Counted from the first letter of the stretch, positions 43,389 through 53,211 are shown. The stretch is 64,000 nt of DNA from Runella defluvii (GCF_014195535.1 NZ_JACIBY010000001.1:1-64000), one strand, 5' to 3'. Numbers and translations are program-made. Notes: generated from the letters alone by a model not told the origin.

Positions 43389-43461
43389 GCTGCCACTTTT
43401 ATTCATTTTTGAAAGGCAAACTTCGCCTTACTTTTGTGTATCCTAAACCAGAAAATCTTGC

Positions 43462-44931
43462 ATGATGACCGTTGCCGAATACATAGGCCGTTTCCACCCA
43501 CTTTTAGTGCACCTCCCCATCGGTATTTTACTGTTTGGGTTTGCGTTGATGTTGTACCAGAAAGTCCGAAAAGTGGACGTAACGGAAGCTATTTCGCTGG
43601 CTTGGTTGGCGGGGGCGATTGCTGCATTGTTGTCGTGCGGGGCTGGCTGGCTATTGGCGCAGTCGGGTGACTACGAGGCGGAGGCCGTGCAGGTACACCA
43701 ATGGACGGGGCTGGCAACGGCGGCGTTGAGTTTTTTGACGTACGCTTTTGCAAAATACCGCTGGCTACTGGCGTCGCTAACAGTGATTGTATTGACCGTT
43801 GCGGGGCATTACGGCGGCAACCTGACGCACGGCGAAGGCTATTTATCATTTGGTAATCGACCTACTGAAGCATCCGATACGACGGCGGTGGCCTTGGTGC
43901 CTGAGGTCGTAAAACAAGATTCCTCAGTAGCGGCCAATCAGCCCCAAGTACGGCGCACGTTTTTTTACCGCGACCAAGTGGTGCCTATCCTAGAAAAAAA
44001 CTGTTACAGTTGCCATTCGGCGAAGAAAAAGAAGGGCGGACTGCGGCTTGATACTGAAGCTTTTATCCAAAAAGGAGGTAAAAATGGAGGAGTATTGGTG
44101 GCGGGAAATCCACAAAAAAGCAAGCTGTTTAGCTACCTGCTGCTGCCGCACGACGACGAAATGCACATGCCACCCAAAGGCAAACGCCAACTGACATCCC
44201 AAGAAGTAGCGATTCTGCACCATTGGATTGCCAAAGGGGCATCGTTTAAGGAAGAAGTGGAGGTTATTCAAAACCAACAACTTTCGGAGGTGGAAGCTTC
44301 GGCGATTTTGCCACTTACCTTACCTACCTTGGTGGTGGATAGTGCGATTGCTCCGCAAAAAGAAACGTCGGCTTTCGCAAGTGTTGAAACGTCCATTTTG
44401 GCGAAACCAACCGAAGCACCCACTGCATCGACGGTGACGTATTTTCAGCAACAGCAGGTGACGTTGACGCCCGTACAGCAAGGAACTGGCTACGTAGCAG
44501 CTAATTTTGTGAATGTAAAAGCGTACCAGCCGTCGATGTTGAAAGAATTAAGCCGCGTGCAAGGGCAATTGGTACGGTTGCGCCTTTCTAACCAGCCCGT
44601 GCGCGACGAAGAATTAAAACCCCTGAGCGCTTTGACCAACCTCAATCGACTCAATCTGGAAAATACGCAAATCACGGATGCGGCGTTGGCCGAATTGAAG
44701 CAATTGCCGAAATTGGAACAGCTAAATTTATACGGTACGGCCGTGACCGACGAAGGTATTCAACAATTGGCGACTTATCCACAATTGAAGGTCGTCTATT
44801 TGTGGAAAACTAAGGTAACTCCGCAAGGAATTGGACGGCTTAAACGCGCCAAACCAACGTTGAAAATAGAAGATGGGCAGCAACGATTCACGTTGCCCGA
44901 CACCAATAAAACCACGAAAACGCAATCATAG
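43462..44931 (+). CDS. DUF2231 membrane / cytochrome c (PSCyt1) / leucine-rich-repeat fusion protein
   Basis: The 489-residue protein has four N-terminal membrane helices (FHPLLVHLPIGILLFGFALML typical of DUF2231, then three more to residue 118). A haem-binding segment of the planctomycete C type follows (VVPILEKNCYSCHSAKKKKGGLRLD, CYSCH at 181-185, with MHMPPKGKRQLT as likely Met ligand region). The C-terminal leucine-rich repeats cover about 375-480 (LTNLNRLNLENTQITDAALAELKQLPKLEQLNLYGTAVTDEGI). It is presumably an inner-membrane electron-transfer protein facing the periplasm. It is the first gene of a three-gene operon and is preceded by the shared 20-bp element. Confidence 0.88.
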   Translation: MMTVAEYIGRFHPLLVHLPIGILLFGFALMLYQKVRKVDVTEAISLAWLAGAIAALLSCGAGWLLAQSGDYEAEAVQVHQWTGLATAALSFLTYAFAKYRWLLASLTVIVLTVAGHYGGNLTHGEGYLSFGNRPTEASDTTAVALVPEVVKQDSSVAANQPQVRRTFFYRDQVVPILEKNCYSCHSAKKKKGGLRLDTEAFIQKGGKNGGVLVAGNPQKSKLFSYLLLPHDDEMHMPPKGKRQLTSQEVAILHHWIAKGASFKEEVEVIQNQQLSEVEASAILPLTLPTLVVDSAIAPQKETSAFASVETSILAKPTEAPTASTVTYFQQQQVTLTPVQQGTGYVAANFVNVKAYQPSMLKELSRVQGQLVRLRLSNQPVRDEELKPLSALTNLNRLNLENTQITDAALAELKQLPKLEQLNLYGTAVTDEGIQQLATYPQLKVVYLWKTKVTPQGIGRLKRAKPTLKIEDGQQRFTLPDTNKTTKTQS

Positions 44932-44933
44932 TC

Positions 44934-47900
44934 ATGATAAGGTTTCTCCTTTTTTGCTTGGCCAGCGTGCCTTTTTGGTTTCCACCCACCAAAACCATTG
45001 ACGGTGTAAAAGTACCCGAGGAGGTGGCCGCCGTCTATGACAAACTCCCCGCCGAACTGGATTATAACCAACACGTAAAGCCTGTTCTTTCGGACAAATG
45101 TTTTGCCTGCCACGGCCCCGACAAAGCCAAACAAAAGGCGGGTTTACGCCTTGACGTGGCCCAAGCTGCTTATGGCCAATTGCCCGAAAACCCTGGCAAA
45201 GTAGCCGTCAAGCCAGGGAATCTAGCCAAAAGTGAGTTGGTACACCGCATTTTGTCCAACGACCCTGACTACCAAATGCCGACGCCGCAGTCGCACCTCA
45301 CGCTGACGGCCGAAGAAAAGGCCGTTTTACTCAAATGGGTAAAAACGGGAGCGGTGTATAAGCCGCACTGGGCGTTTGTGAAACCTGAGAAAAAAGCAGT
45401 GCCTACAGCAGCGCCGTTCAGCGGCTACACGCCCGTCAATGAAATTGATTATTTTGTTGGACAACGGTTGGGGCGCGAAGGACTGACGCCCTCGGTCGAA
45501 GCGCCCAAGGAATTATTGCTGCGGCGGTTGTCGTTGGATGTAACAGGATTACCACCAACCATTGCCGAAATCGACGCTTTTTTGGCGGATAAAAGCCCCA
45601 ATGCCTACGAAAAACAAGTCGATAGACTGCTGGCGTCGCCGCATTTTGGTGAGCGGATGGCCACCGATTGGCTGGACGTAGCCCGCTATGCTGATTCTCA
45701 TGGCTATACCGTTGATCGGTTGCGCGATATGTCGCCTTACCGCGACTGGGTTATCAATGCTTTCAACCAAAACATGCGCTACGATGCCTTCATCCACCAG
45801 CAATTGGCGGGCGATTTGATGAAAGGGCCTTCGGGCAATACCCCAAGTCGCGAGATGCTGATTGCGACGGCTTTTAATCGAAACCACCAACAAAACATGG
45901 AAGGGGGAATTGTGGAAGAAGAGTTTCAAACCGAATACGTCATGGACCGAGCCAATACCTTGGGCGATGCGTTTATGGCGTTGTCGCTGGGTTGTGCGCG
46001 TTGCCACGACCACAAATACGACCCTATTTCTCAGAAAAATTACTACGAACTCTACAGCTTTTTCAACAACGTACGCGAAGCGGGACAAATTTCTTGGAAC
46101 GACGACTTGCCCACGCCTACGCTGCTGTTGCCTACCGAAAAACAAGAGGAGTTAATCCGTTTTATGCAGTCGTCGATGAAAGAACAGGAAGCCAAATTGG
46201 CCAAAACTGTGGATGCTTCCGAAGCTTCTTTTCAGGCGTGGTTGGGAACGGAAGAGCCGCGAAAACTCAGAACCCAAGCCGTGCCGCAGGTAGGCTTACA
46301 GGGTTTTTTTACCTTTGAAGATTCCTTACGAAATACCGTGAATCCTTCGCACAAGGGCAAAATGAAGCGCGACGCGGGCGATGCCGACAAGCCTGTTTTT
46401 TCAAAAACCGCCCGTGGACAAGTACTCGAACTCAACGGCGATTCGTACGCCGATTTGCGGCCCGTGGGTGTATTCCGAAAATCAGAGCCGTTTTCGGTCG
46501 GGATTTGGGCGTGGTTTCCCAAAGAGTTTAAAGAAGGCGTGATTTTCCACAAAAGCAATGCCGAGCGGTTGTACAATTTCAAAGGTTTTCATTTGCACGT
46601 CAAAAACAACCGCTTCGAAATCTGCATGGCGCACACGGCACCGTCCAATGCCATCACGCGGCAAAGCAATCAACCCATTCCGCGCGACCGCTGGGTGCAG
46701 TTGACCATGACCTACGACGGTTCGTCCAAAGCCAATGGCTTTAAATTGTTTATGGACGGAACCGAATTGGCGATGGAAACGGTGATGGACCAGTTGTACA
46801 AAGACATTATTTTTTACGATGCCAAAAACGAAACGGGGCTACAAATTGGTGGCTGGTGGCGTGGATTGGGCTTCAAAGGGGGTAAAGTGGACGACGTAGT
46901 GGTGTATAACCGAACCCTCACGCCTTTTGAAATAAAGATGTTGGCCAACAAAGCTACGTGGCAAACCATTGTGGATAAACCTATTGCCACGTTGTCGCAG
47001 GAAGAACGGGCGGTGCTGAAAGACTATTACGTGTCGGCCGTGGATGCAGCAGTAGCTGCTGAACGGGCAGTTCTGCAACAACAACGAACGGCTTTCAGCG
47101 ATTCTACGCGCCACATTGCCGAAATTATGGTAATGCAGGAAATGCCAACGCCCAAACGCTCGTACTTGCTACAACGCGGACAATACGACGCGCCTGGCCC
47201 CGAAGTGTTTCCCAACACCCCCTCGGCGGTCTTGGCTTTTCCCGCCACGCTTCCCAAAAACCGCCTTGGCTTGGCACAGTGGTTGACTGACCCCAATCAC
47301 CCGCTGACGGCACGCGTGGCGGTGAATCGGTATTGGCAAAATTTCTTTGGGACGGGGTTAGTAAAAACCACCGAAGACTTTGGAAATCAAGGTGAATTGC
47401 CCTCTCATCCCGAATTGCTGGATTGGTTGGCGGTCACGTTCCGTCAGGATTACGGCTGGGATGTGAAACGGTTGGTGAAATTGATGGTGATGTCGGCTAC
47501 GTACCGCCAAGATTCGCGCACGACGGCCGCCCTGCGAGAGCGCGACCCCGAAAATCGCTTGTTGGCGCGAGGCCCTGCCACTCGCCTAACCGCCGAAATG
47601 CTCCGCGACAATGCCTTGGTAGCTAGTGGGTTATTGAATAACAAAGTTGGGGGTAAAAGTGTAAAACCGTACCAGCCCGATGGCTTGTGGGAAATCAACA
47701 GCATGACCTACAAAATGGATACGACCGATGCCATTTACCGCCGCAGCCTGTACGTGATTGTCAAACGCTCCGTGCCCAATCCGACCTTGGGGACGTTTGA
47801 TGCCCCCACGCGTAGTAGCTGCATCGTACGCCGACAACGCACCAACACGCCTTTGCAAGCCTTGGTCACGCTCAACGACCCCACCTACGTGGAAGCCTCG

Positions 47901-48188
47901 CGGGTGATGGGCGAGCAAATGGCCCGTCAAAAACAGTCAGCGGAGGCGATTCAATGGGCGTACCGACAATTGACGGGAAAAAGGCCCAACGAAAAGGAAG
48001 TACAGTTGCTGGATAAATTATACACGACTCAATACCAGACCTTTAAAGCAACCCCTGCCAAAACAAAAGGTTGGTTAAAAACAGGCTTGAAAAAAATAGA
48101 TACCACGCTCGAACCTGCCCAAGTGGCAGCCTACGCCGTCGTGGCCAATACCATTTTAAATTCCGATGCTACCATCACCAAACGCTAA
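44934..48188 (+). CDS. PSCyt1-DUF1549-LamG-DUF1553 protein
   Basis: The 1,084-residue exported protein has a signal sequence, a cytochrome-type segment (VLSDKCFACHGPDKAKQKAGLRLD, CFACH at 56-60) and DUF1549/PSCyt2 (about 160-390: LLRRLSLDVTGLPP, DWLDVARYADSHGY). A LamG/concanavalin-like insert follows (about 455-660: GLQGFFTFEDSLRN, WVQLTMTYDGSSKANGFKLFMDG), then DUF1553/PSD1 (about 780-1060: LAQWLTDPNHPLTARVAVNRYWQNFFG). This architecture is typical of Planctomycetes and some Bacteroidota. The biochemical role is unproven; the haem and LamG parts suggest surface redox chemistry on a polysaccharide. It starts 2 bp after the previous stop. Confidence 0.92.
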   Translation: MIRFLLFCLASVPFWFPPTKTIDGVKVPEEVAAVYDKLPAELDYNQHVKPVLSDKCFACHGPDKAKQKAGLRLDVAQAAYGQLPENPGKVAVKPGNLAKSELVHRILSNDPDYQMPTPQSHLTLTAEEKAVLLKWVKTGAVYKPHWAFVKPEKKAVPTAAPFSGYTPVNEIDYFVGQRLGREGLTPSVEAPKELLLRRLSLDVTGLPPTIAEIDAFLADKSPNAYEKQVDRLLASPHFGERMATDWLDVARYADSHGYTVDRLRDMSPYRDWVINAFNQNMRYDAFIHQQLAGDLMKGPSGNTPSREMLIATAFNRNHQQNMEGGIVEEEFQTEYVMDRANTLGDAFMALSLGCARCHDHKYDPISQKNYYELYSFFNNVREAGQISWNDDLPTPTLLLPTEKQEELIRFMQSSMKEQEAKLAKTVDASEASFQAWLGTEEPRKLRTQAVPQVGLQGFFTFEDSLRNTVNPSHKGKMKRDAGDADKPVFSKTARGQVLELNGDSYADLRPVGVFRKSEPFSVGIWAWFPKEFKEGVIFHKSNAERLYNFKGFHLHVKNNRFEICMAHTAPSNAITRQSNQPIPRDRWVQLTMTYDGSSKANGFKLFMDGTELAMETVMDQLYKDIIFYDAKNETGLQIGGWWRGLGFKGGKVDDVVVYNRTLTPFEIKMLANKATWQTIVDKPIATLSQEERAVLKDYYVSAVDAAVAAERAVLQQQRTAFSDSTRHIAEIMVMQEMPTPKRSYLLQRGQYDAPGPEVFPNTPSAVLAFPATLPKNRLGLAQWLTDPNHPLTARVAVNRYWQNFFGTGLVKTTEDFGNQGELPSHPELLDWLAVTFRQDYGWDVKRLVKLMVMSATYRQDSRTTAALRERDPENRLLARGPATRLTAEMLRDNALVASGLLNNKVGGKSVKPYQPDGLWEINSMTYKMDTTDAIYRRSLYVIVKRSVPNPTLGTFDAPTRSSCIVRRQRTNTPLQALVTLNDPTYVEASRVMGEQMARQKQSAEAIQWAYRQLTGKRPNEKEVQLLDKLYTTQYQTFKATPAKTKGWLKTGLKKIDTTLEPAQVAAYAVVANTILNSDATITKR

Positions 48189-49645
48189 TGCCCATGACAC
48201 CGCATCACGATGAACCTTTTCGATTGCATACCCCCGAATTTTCGGGCTTGAACCAACAACTCGACCGCCGCGATTTTTTAAAGCGAACGGCTTCGGGATT
48301 GGGGGCGTTGGCGCTGGGTAGCTTGTTAGGAACGCCAAGTTTTGGAGCAACGCCGATTTTGCCCAAAGCCAAACGGGTGGTTTACTTGTTTATGGCAGGC
48401 GGGCCTTCGCAGTTTGAAACCTTTGATTACAAACCCAAATTGCAGTCGATGCTGGGGGCGGCCTTGCCCGATTCGGTTCGGAAGGGGCAACGCCTAACGG
48501 GCATGAGCGCCAACCAAGCGTCGCTGCCGATTGCGCCGAGTGTGTATGGATTCAAACAGCACGGAAGCACGCGCACGTGGGTAAGCGAGCTGCTGCCTTA
48601 CACGGCGCAGGTGGTGGACGAATTGTGTTTGGTTAAATCGCTTTATACCGAACAAATCAACCACGACCCCGCCATCACGTTTTTTCAAACGGGGCATCAA
48701 CTCCCTGGACGCCCGTCGATTGGGTCGTGGGTGAGCTACGGCTTGGGCTCTGAAAACCAGAACCTACCTGCTTTTATCGTGTTGGTGTCCAAAGACGCGT
48801 CCAAAGACCAGCCTTTGTACGCGCGGCTGTGGGGAAATGGCTTTTTGCCGTCCGAATACCAAGGCGTGCAGTTTCGGTCGGGCAAAGACCCCGTGTTGTT
48901 TCTCAATAATCCTGAAGGCTACGACGGCACCGACCGCGAGCAGATGTTGGGGTACTTGAGCCAACTCAATAGCTTGCAAAACGATACCTGGGGCGACCCC
49001 GAAGTAAATGCCCGCATTGCGCAGTACGAAATGGCGTATCGGATGCAAACTTCCGTACCCGAAGTGATGGATACCAGCCAAGAACCCGACGAAGTATTTG
49101 ACCTGTACGGCCCTGGTAGCCGCGATAAAGGAAGCTATGCGGCCAATTGTTTGTTGGCGCGTAAACTGTTGGAAAAAGACGTGCGTTTTGTGCAGCTCTA
49201 TCACCAAGGTTGGGATCACCACGGGTCGTTGCCCAAAGGCATGGCGAAGCAGTGTAAACAAATTGACCAAGCCACGGCGGGGCTGTTGATTGACCTCAAG
49301 CGCCGAGGGTTGCTCGAAGATACCTTGGTTGTGTGGGGAGGTGAATTTGGCCGAACGGTGTATTCGCAAGGAAAATTAGCGGCCAACGATTACGGCCGCG
49401 ACCACCACCCGCGTTGCTTTACGATGTGGATGGCAGGGGCAGGCGTGAAGTCAGGATTTTCGTACGGACAAACCGATGATTTTAGCTACAATATCGTCAA
49501 AGACCCCGTGCACGTGCACGATTTTCAGGCGACGTTGCTGCATTTGATGGGCGTTGACCACGAGCAGTTGACGTACAAATACCAAGGCCGTCGCTTTCGC
49601 CTTACGGACGTGCACGGGAAGTTGGTGAAGGGCATTTTGAGTTAA
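48188..49645 (+). CDS. DUF1501 (sulfatase-like) Tat-exported protein
   Basis: From the ATG at 48188, which overlaps the previous TAA by one base, the product has 485 residues. A twin-arginine signal (RRDFLKRTASGLGALALGSLLG, Arg27-Arg28) opens it. The DUF1501 alkaline-phosphatase/sulfatase-like fold follows (VVYLFMAGGPSQFETFDYKP, DRDHHPRCFTMWMAGAGVKSG, VHVHDFQATLLHLMGVDHEQLTYKYQGRRFRLTDV). DUF1501 genes almost always accompany DUF1549/DUF1553 genes, so the three products presumably act together. Which substrate they hydrolyse or oxidise is unknown. Confidence 0.93.
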   Translation: MPMTPHHDEPFRLHTPEFSGLNQQLDRRDFLKRTASGLGALALGSLLGTPSFGATPILPKAKRVVYLFMAGGPSQFETFDYKPKLQSMLGAALPDSVRKGQRLTGMSANQASLPIAPSVYGFKQHGSTRTWVSELLPYTAQVVDELCLVKSLYTEQINHDPAITFFQTGHQLPGRPSIGSWVSYGLGSENQNLPAFIVLVSKDASKDQPLYARLWGNGFLPSEYQGVQFRSGKDPVLFLNNPEGYDGTDREQMLGYLSQLNSLQNDTWGDPEVNARIAQYEMAYRMQTSVPEVMDTSQEPDEVFDLYGPGSRDKGSYAANCLLARKLLEKDVRFVQLYHQGWDHHGSLPKGMAKQCKQIDQATAGLLIDLKRRGLLEDTLVVWGGEFGRTVYSQGKLAANDYGRDHHPRCFTMWMAGAGVKSGFSYGQTDDFSYNIVKDPVHVHDFQATLLHLMGVDHEQLTYKYQGRRFRLTDVHGKLVKGILS

Positions 49646-49689
49646 AACTTGCGTCGGAGACGTCAGACTGTTTTTTTATTTTTTTTTAC

Positions 49690-49718
49690 AACGCAGGCAA
49701 CCTTTCGCCTGCGTTTCT
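49690..49718 (+). terminator. Terminator of the cytochrome/DUF1501 operon
   Basis: AACGCAGGC (49690-49698) pairs with GCCTGCGTT (49707-49715) and is followed by TTCTTATT. An earlier long T tract (49671-49687) follows a weak CGTC/GACG hairpin and may also contribute. Confidence 0.85.
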
Positions 49719-49744
49719 TATTATAAGCCCAAAACGCACCTAAT

Positions 49745-50302
49745 TTGATTACACTCGCCACCATACAAAAAGCCCAGCACCGCGATAAAATGGCTCAAAA
49801 ACAGCTTTTTGAGGGGTACGGTAATGTCATCTATCGCTTGGCTTTCAGGTATTTGCGCGAACGGGCTGATGCCGAAGACGTAGTTTCGGAAGCGTTTTGC
49901 TTGGCTTTTGAAAATATAGGCAAGGCGACTTTTCAGAGTGTGCCATTTTTTGAAGCTTGGTTGAAACGTATCACGGTCAATGAGGCGTTGAAATCGCTTC
50001 GCAAGCGCGCCAATTTTCACTTGTTGTCAGATTCTGAGTTTGAAATCGAAGCCGTCAGCGAAAACACCATCGAGAGGCTTTCGGCCGCACAGATTTGGGA
50101 AATTGTCTCGCAGCTTCCTGTTGGCTACCGAACCGTTTTTAACCTGTACGAAATCGAAGGGTATAGCCACGCCGAGATTGCCAAAATGCTGAACATTTCG
50201 GAAGGAACCTCCAAGTCTCAATTGAGTAAGGCAAAATCATTGTTGCAAAAAAGGGTCATTGAACTAGAAAAAGACTATGTACAATCAAAAATTGTTCGAT
50301 AA
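49745..50302 (+). CDS. ECF-type RNA polymerase sigma factor
   Basis: This 185-residue sigma-70 family protein has region 2 (KQLFEGYGNVIYRLAFRYLRERADAEDVVSEAFCLAFENI, about 19-58) and region 4 (LPVGYRTVFNLYEIEGYSHAEIAKMLNISEGTSKSQLSKAKSLLQKRV, about 122-170). The start is TTG at 49745; MITLATIQKAQHRDKMAQK aligns with the usual ECF N-terminus, and the next ATG would cut into region 2. It overlaps the next gene by 26 bp and lies at the head of a three-gene operon. Confidence 0.94.
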   Translation: MITLATIQKAQHRDKMAQKQLFEGYGNVIYRLAFRYLRERADAEDVVSEAFCLAFENIGKATFQSVPFFEAWLKRITVNEALKSLRKRANFHLLSDSEFEIEAVSENTIERLSAAQIWEIVSQLPVGYRTVFNLYEIEGYSHAEIAKMLNISEGTSKSQLSKAKSLLQKRVIELEKDYVQSKIVR

Positions 50303-51080
50303 AATCCGAGAGACGCTCAGCGACGATACAGCGGAGGACGTTAGCCCTTTTGAATGGGATAAAAAAGCCGTGTGGGAGCGCATCGAAACGCGAAATTCGC
50401 CCCGCCGTGGTTTTGCTTTTAGTAGATGGGCGGCGGTGGCTGCCGCTTTCATTGGGATACTATTGTTGGGTAAATGGTTGTTGAACCCCCATTCTTCGAC
50501 TCAACTACCTCCAAGCTTGGTCAAAGTTACTCCGCAACGCAGTCTTGCTAATCCTCTCGTAGAGCCATTAAAAGTAGCAGCTACCCAACAGGAAAAGGCT
50601 TTAGTGAAGAAAAATAAAAGCTACGGATACGTTGAAAAAATGCTCGTTGTAGAAGATAGGTGGGCTGTTGAACCCGAAGATTCAAGTAAGCTTTCGCAAG
50701 TTGTTGTCCAAGCGGATGCAATCATTTCACCCCAGCCCCAACCCCTCGCCTTGTTGGAGAAAGGTGAAGCGTTTCCCCGTGTTGAAAAAGAAGCGAGCGA
50801 AGCCCACAAAAGTCCCCTTTCCCAGAAAGAAGAAGGGGATTCAAGGGATAATGTCACACCCAAGGAACGAGTGCTGATTGTGGATATTGACATACCAGAC
50901 TTGCCCGAGAAAACCCCCGCCCAAGATTTACTAAGAACCACCTTTTTAGAACGCTTTAGCCGAGAAACGCGCCGTTTGCGCACAGAACGAAAATTTGATT
51001 TAAGAGCATTGGACCGCCGCGCAGGCAAAGGCGTGTGGTCGTTGGTCGCGCACAGCCTCGTTGTACCAGAATCGAAATAA
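50277..51080 (+). CDS. Probable membrane anti-sigma factor
   Basis: The 267-residue protein has a short cytoplasmic N-terminus (YNQKLFDKIRETLSDDTAEDVSPFEWDKKAVWERIE), one membrane helix (about 49-67, WAAVAAAFIGILLLGKWLL) and a variable Pro/Glu/Lys-rich periplasmic part. It has no zinc-binding ZAS motif. The anti-sigma role rests on the 26-bp overlap with the ECF sigma gene and the single-helix topology. The C-terminal LRTERKFDLRALDRRAG segment is basic. The downstream beta-barrel-like protein may be part of the same signalling unit or its target. Confidence 0.7.
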   Translation: MYNQKLFDKIRETLSDDTAEDVSPFEWDKKAVWERIETRNSPRRGFAFSRWAAVAAAFIGILLLGKWLLNPHSSTQLPPSLVKVTPQRSLANPLVEPLKVAATQQEKALVKKNKSYGYVEKMLVVEDRWAVEPEDSSKLSQVVVQADAIISPQPQPLALLEKGEAFPRVEKEASEAHKSPLSQKEEGDSRDNVTPKERVLIVDIDIPDLPEKTPAQDLLRTTFLERFSRETRRLRTERKFDLRALDRRAGKGVWSLVAHSLVVPESK

Positions 51081-51092
51081 CCAATAACAACC

Positions 51093-52202
51093 ATGAAAAC
51101 AACCATCTTAATGTGTCTCCTTGCTGCGAACTGTAGCTGGGCTGCCGACTCCCTCATTGTGAATGCAGGCCCCGCAAGCCGCGTTATTTTTTACGGCAAA
51201 ACGCCCGCAGACTTACAAAAGCTTGAGCGGTTGGATTTAAACAAACTTCTGCGTGACCTGAACCAAACCCAAGACTCTACGTTGGGACACATTCAGCTGA
51301 GTTCAGCGCCTTATCGTGCAACGGCCAAGCCACTTCCCAAATGGCAACAATACTGGCAAGAGTATAAGAAAAACACGTTTTTTAATTTGCATCTGGGAAT
51401 GGGTAGTTACACTTTTTTCAACCAGCCCATTGGTCGGTACGAATACTTTAGACTCAATGACCCTTCAGTTTTTATGGACAACCCACCGAGCAAGAGATAT
51501 ACGGTTTTTAATTCGCTTTGGTTACGAACCCGTTCGGTGGTAGGGGTGAGTTTGGTACACGACGCTTATTGGTGGAATGGAAAACGAATGGGAATGAAAT
51601 TTAGGTACGGAGTAGGGATAGAAGCGTTGGGGCTGAGGTATCAATATTCTAATGTTGAAAAAATGGATCCAGAACTGTTTTCCGACAATCGAATATCTTC
51701 TGCCAAATACGATTATTACACCAATACTTTAGCGCTTAGGGCAGAACAAACCGATGTCCGCGCGTTCAGTTATAATTTTCAACTAATGCCCAAAGTGTTT
51801 CTCAAAAACAAAAAAGGAAAAGAAACATTTTCGTTGGGCGTAGGGGTTCGTTACAATGTTAGTAGGATGAAACAGCCATTGGATGCTGGCAGTATGCTTA
51901 TTGGCTGGGGTGGGTATTCCATAGATTCAGATGGAGTTTTGGGAGGTCGGGTTACGGCCACTAGCGGCCCCGTTATTGCTTCTAGAGATATGTATTATGC
52001 TGTCAAAGAAAACGGCTTAAAAAACTTCACTTATATGGCAGAAGTGGGTTACCGAGGCGTGTCGCTTTTTTTTAATTATACGCCTTCATTTACCCAAATT
52101 ACACCTAGCTTGACGAGGTTCTCTACCAGCAATGCCCAATACTACAATCAGCAAAGTGGCAAGCTCGGATTTATCAATTTTGGGGTAAAAATAGGCCGTT
52201 AG
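51093..52202 (+). CDS. Outer-membrane beta-barrel-like protein of unknown function
   Basis: The 369-residue precursor has a signal peptide ending CSWAAD. From about residue 95 it shows alternating aromatic beta strands (FFNLHLGMGSYTFFN, SVVGVSLVHDAYWWNG, MKFRYGVGIEALGLRYQYS, FSLGVGVRYNVS, YRGVSLFFNYTPSFTQ). It ends LGFINFGVKIGR, like outer-membrane barrels. It lies 12 bp after the putative anti-sigma gene. I do not recognise a named family. Confidence 0.7.
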   Translation: MKTTILMCLLAANCSWAADSLIVNAGPASRVIFYGKTPADLQKLERLDLNKLLRDLNQTQDSTLGHIQLSSAPYRATAKPLPKWQQYWQEYKKNTFFNLHLGMGSYTFFNQPIGRYEYFRLNDPSVFMDNPPSKRYTVFNSLWLRTRSVVGVSLVHDAYWWNGKRMGMKFRYGVGIEALGLRYQYSNVEKMDPELFSDNRISSAKYDYYTNTLALRAEQTDVRAFSYNFQLMPKVFLKNKKGKETFSLGVGVRYNVSRMKQPLDAGSMLIGWGGYSIDSDGVLGGRVTATSGPVIASRDMYYAVKENGLKNFTYMAEVGYRGVSLFFNYTPSFTQITPSLTRFSTSNAQYYNQQSGKLGFINFGVKIGR

Positions 52203-52251
52203 TCCTAAACCAGCGTGCGTCATTCGCTCATTCGTACTTCGTCATTCCCTT

Positions 52252-53124
52252 CTACTTATCTGCGTGGGCTTTTTGGTACGAAAACGGACTCATGCCTGTA
52301 ATATTCTTGAACTGCTTATAAAAACAAGTGAAGTTGTTGAAACCACTTTCAAAACAAATTTGCTTGATGGTCATGGGCGTGTTAATGAGCAACTTACAGG
52401 CATTTCCTACCCGTATTTCGAGCAAAAACTGAGAGTACGATTTACCCGTTCGGTGCTTAAAATACCGACAAAAAGAGTTGGGTGTTAGCCCAGCCAACGA
52501 CGCAATTTCTTGCAGTTTTATCTTGTTGTGAAAGTTCTGGAGGGTGTATTTATAAATGCCATGAAGGCGTTCATTCTCAAGGTCGGAGGCGTCGTATTGA
52601 AAACTAAGGGAAGACAATAAATCATTTTCGTCGCAGTGCTGAGCGAGCAACAAACACTGAATCAGGGCGATGAGTTGGTAAGTGCCTTCCGTGGCAAAAA
52701 TGGACTCCATTTGTTGTGCCATTTGTTGGCTCAATTCTTCCGAAAATGAGATACCCCTTTTGGCTTTTTCAAGCACATTTTTAAGCATTTTATTCTCGGG
52801 AAGTTGCAGAAATTGGCTTCCCCAGAAATCTTCCGTAAAATGAATGACGGAAGAATAAAACTCACTTCCTTTGGGGCTTTCTATTTTTTCTTCGTGGTCA
52901 AAGTGCCAGTAATGCGGCAAATTTGCCCCTACCAGTACTACATCGCCAGGTTTAAAGCGTCGGATACTGTCGCCAATAAACTGTGTTCCGCTGCCTCGGT
53001 GAAACCAAACCAATTCTACCTCTTTATGGCAATGCCAACGGTTGTTGATGTTCGGAATCGTATCTCGACGAAGGCTAAAGGAGCGGTTAGGGCTAATAGC
53101 AACCTGTAAAAGCTGGGGTTTCAT
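52252..53124 (-). CDS. AraC-family regulator with cupin sensor domain
   Basis: The 290-residue protein has an N-terminal cupin (WHCHKEVELVWFHRGSGTQFIGDSIRRFKPGDVVLVGANLPHYW, about 30-73). C-terminal AraC helix-turn-helix motifs cover about 195-288 (IKLQEIASLAGLTPNSFCRYFKHRTGKSYSQFLLEIRVGNACKLL, MTIKQICFESGFNNFTCFYKQFKNITGMSPFSYQK). It is divergent from the GH95 fucosidase gene (168-bp gap) and is the obvious local regulator of the polysaccharide locus. Confidence 0.94.
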   Translation of the reverse strand: MKPQLLQVAISPNRSFSLRRDTIPNINNRWHCHKEVELVWFHRGSGTQFIGDSIRRFKPGDVVLVGANLPHYWHFDHEEKIESPKGSEFYSSVIHFTEDFWGSQFLQLPENKMLKNVLEKAKRGISFSEELSQQMAQQMESIFATEGTYQLIALIQCLLLAQHCDENDLLSSLSFQYDASDLENERLHGIYKYTLQNFHNKIKLQEIASLAGLTPNSFCRYFKHRTGKSYSQFLLEIRVGNACKLLINTPMTIKQICFESGFNNFTCFYKQFKNITGMSPFSYQKAHADK

Positions 53125-53211
53125 AGTAGAAAAATTAGCAGAAAATACTCGTTTATGTCTATTTTGTAGTTAAAATAACTTATAATCTTGATAATTTCCA
53201 AATTTATACTG

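Larger units (their letters stand above)
43065..43461. other. Divergent intergenic region between AraC regulator and cytochrome operon
   Basis: This AT-rich gap of 397 bp contains a hairpin at 43085-43120 and a shared regulatory element at 43369-43388. It should contain both divergent promoters. No open frame of note and no RNA gene was recognised in the central part (43121-43368). Confidence 0.7.
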
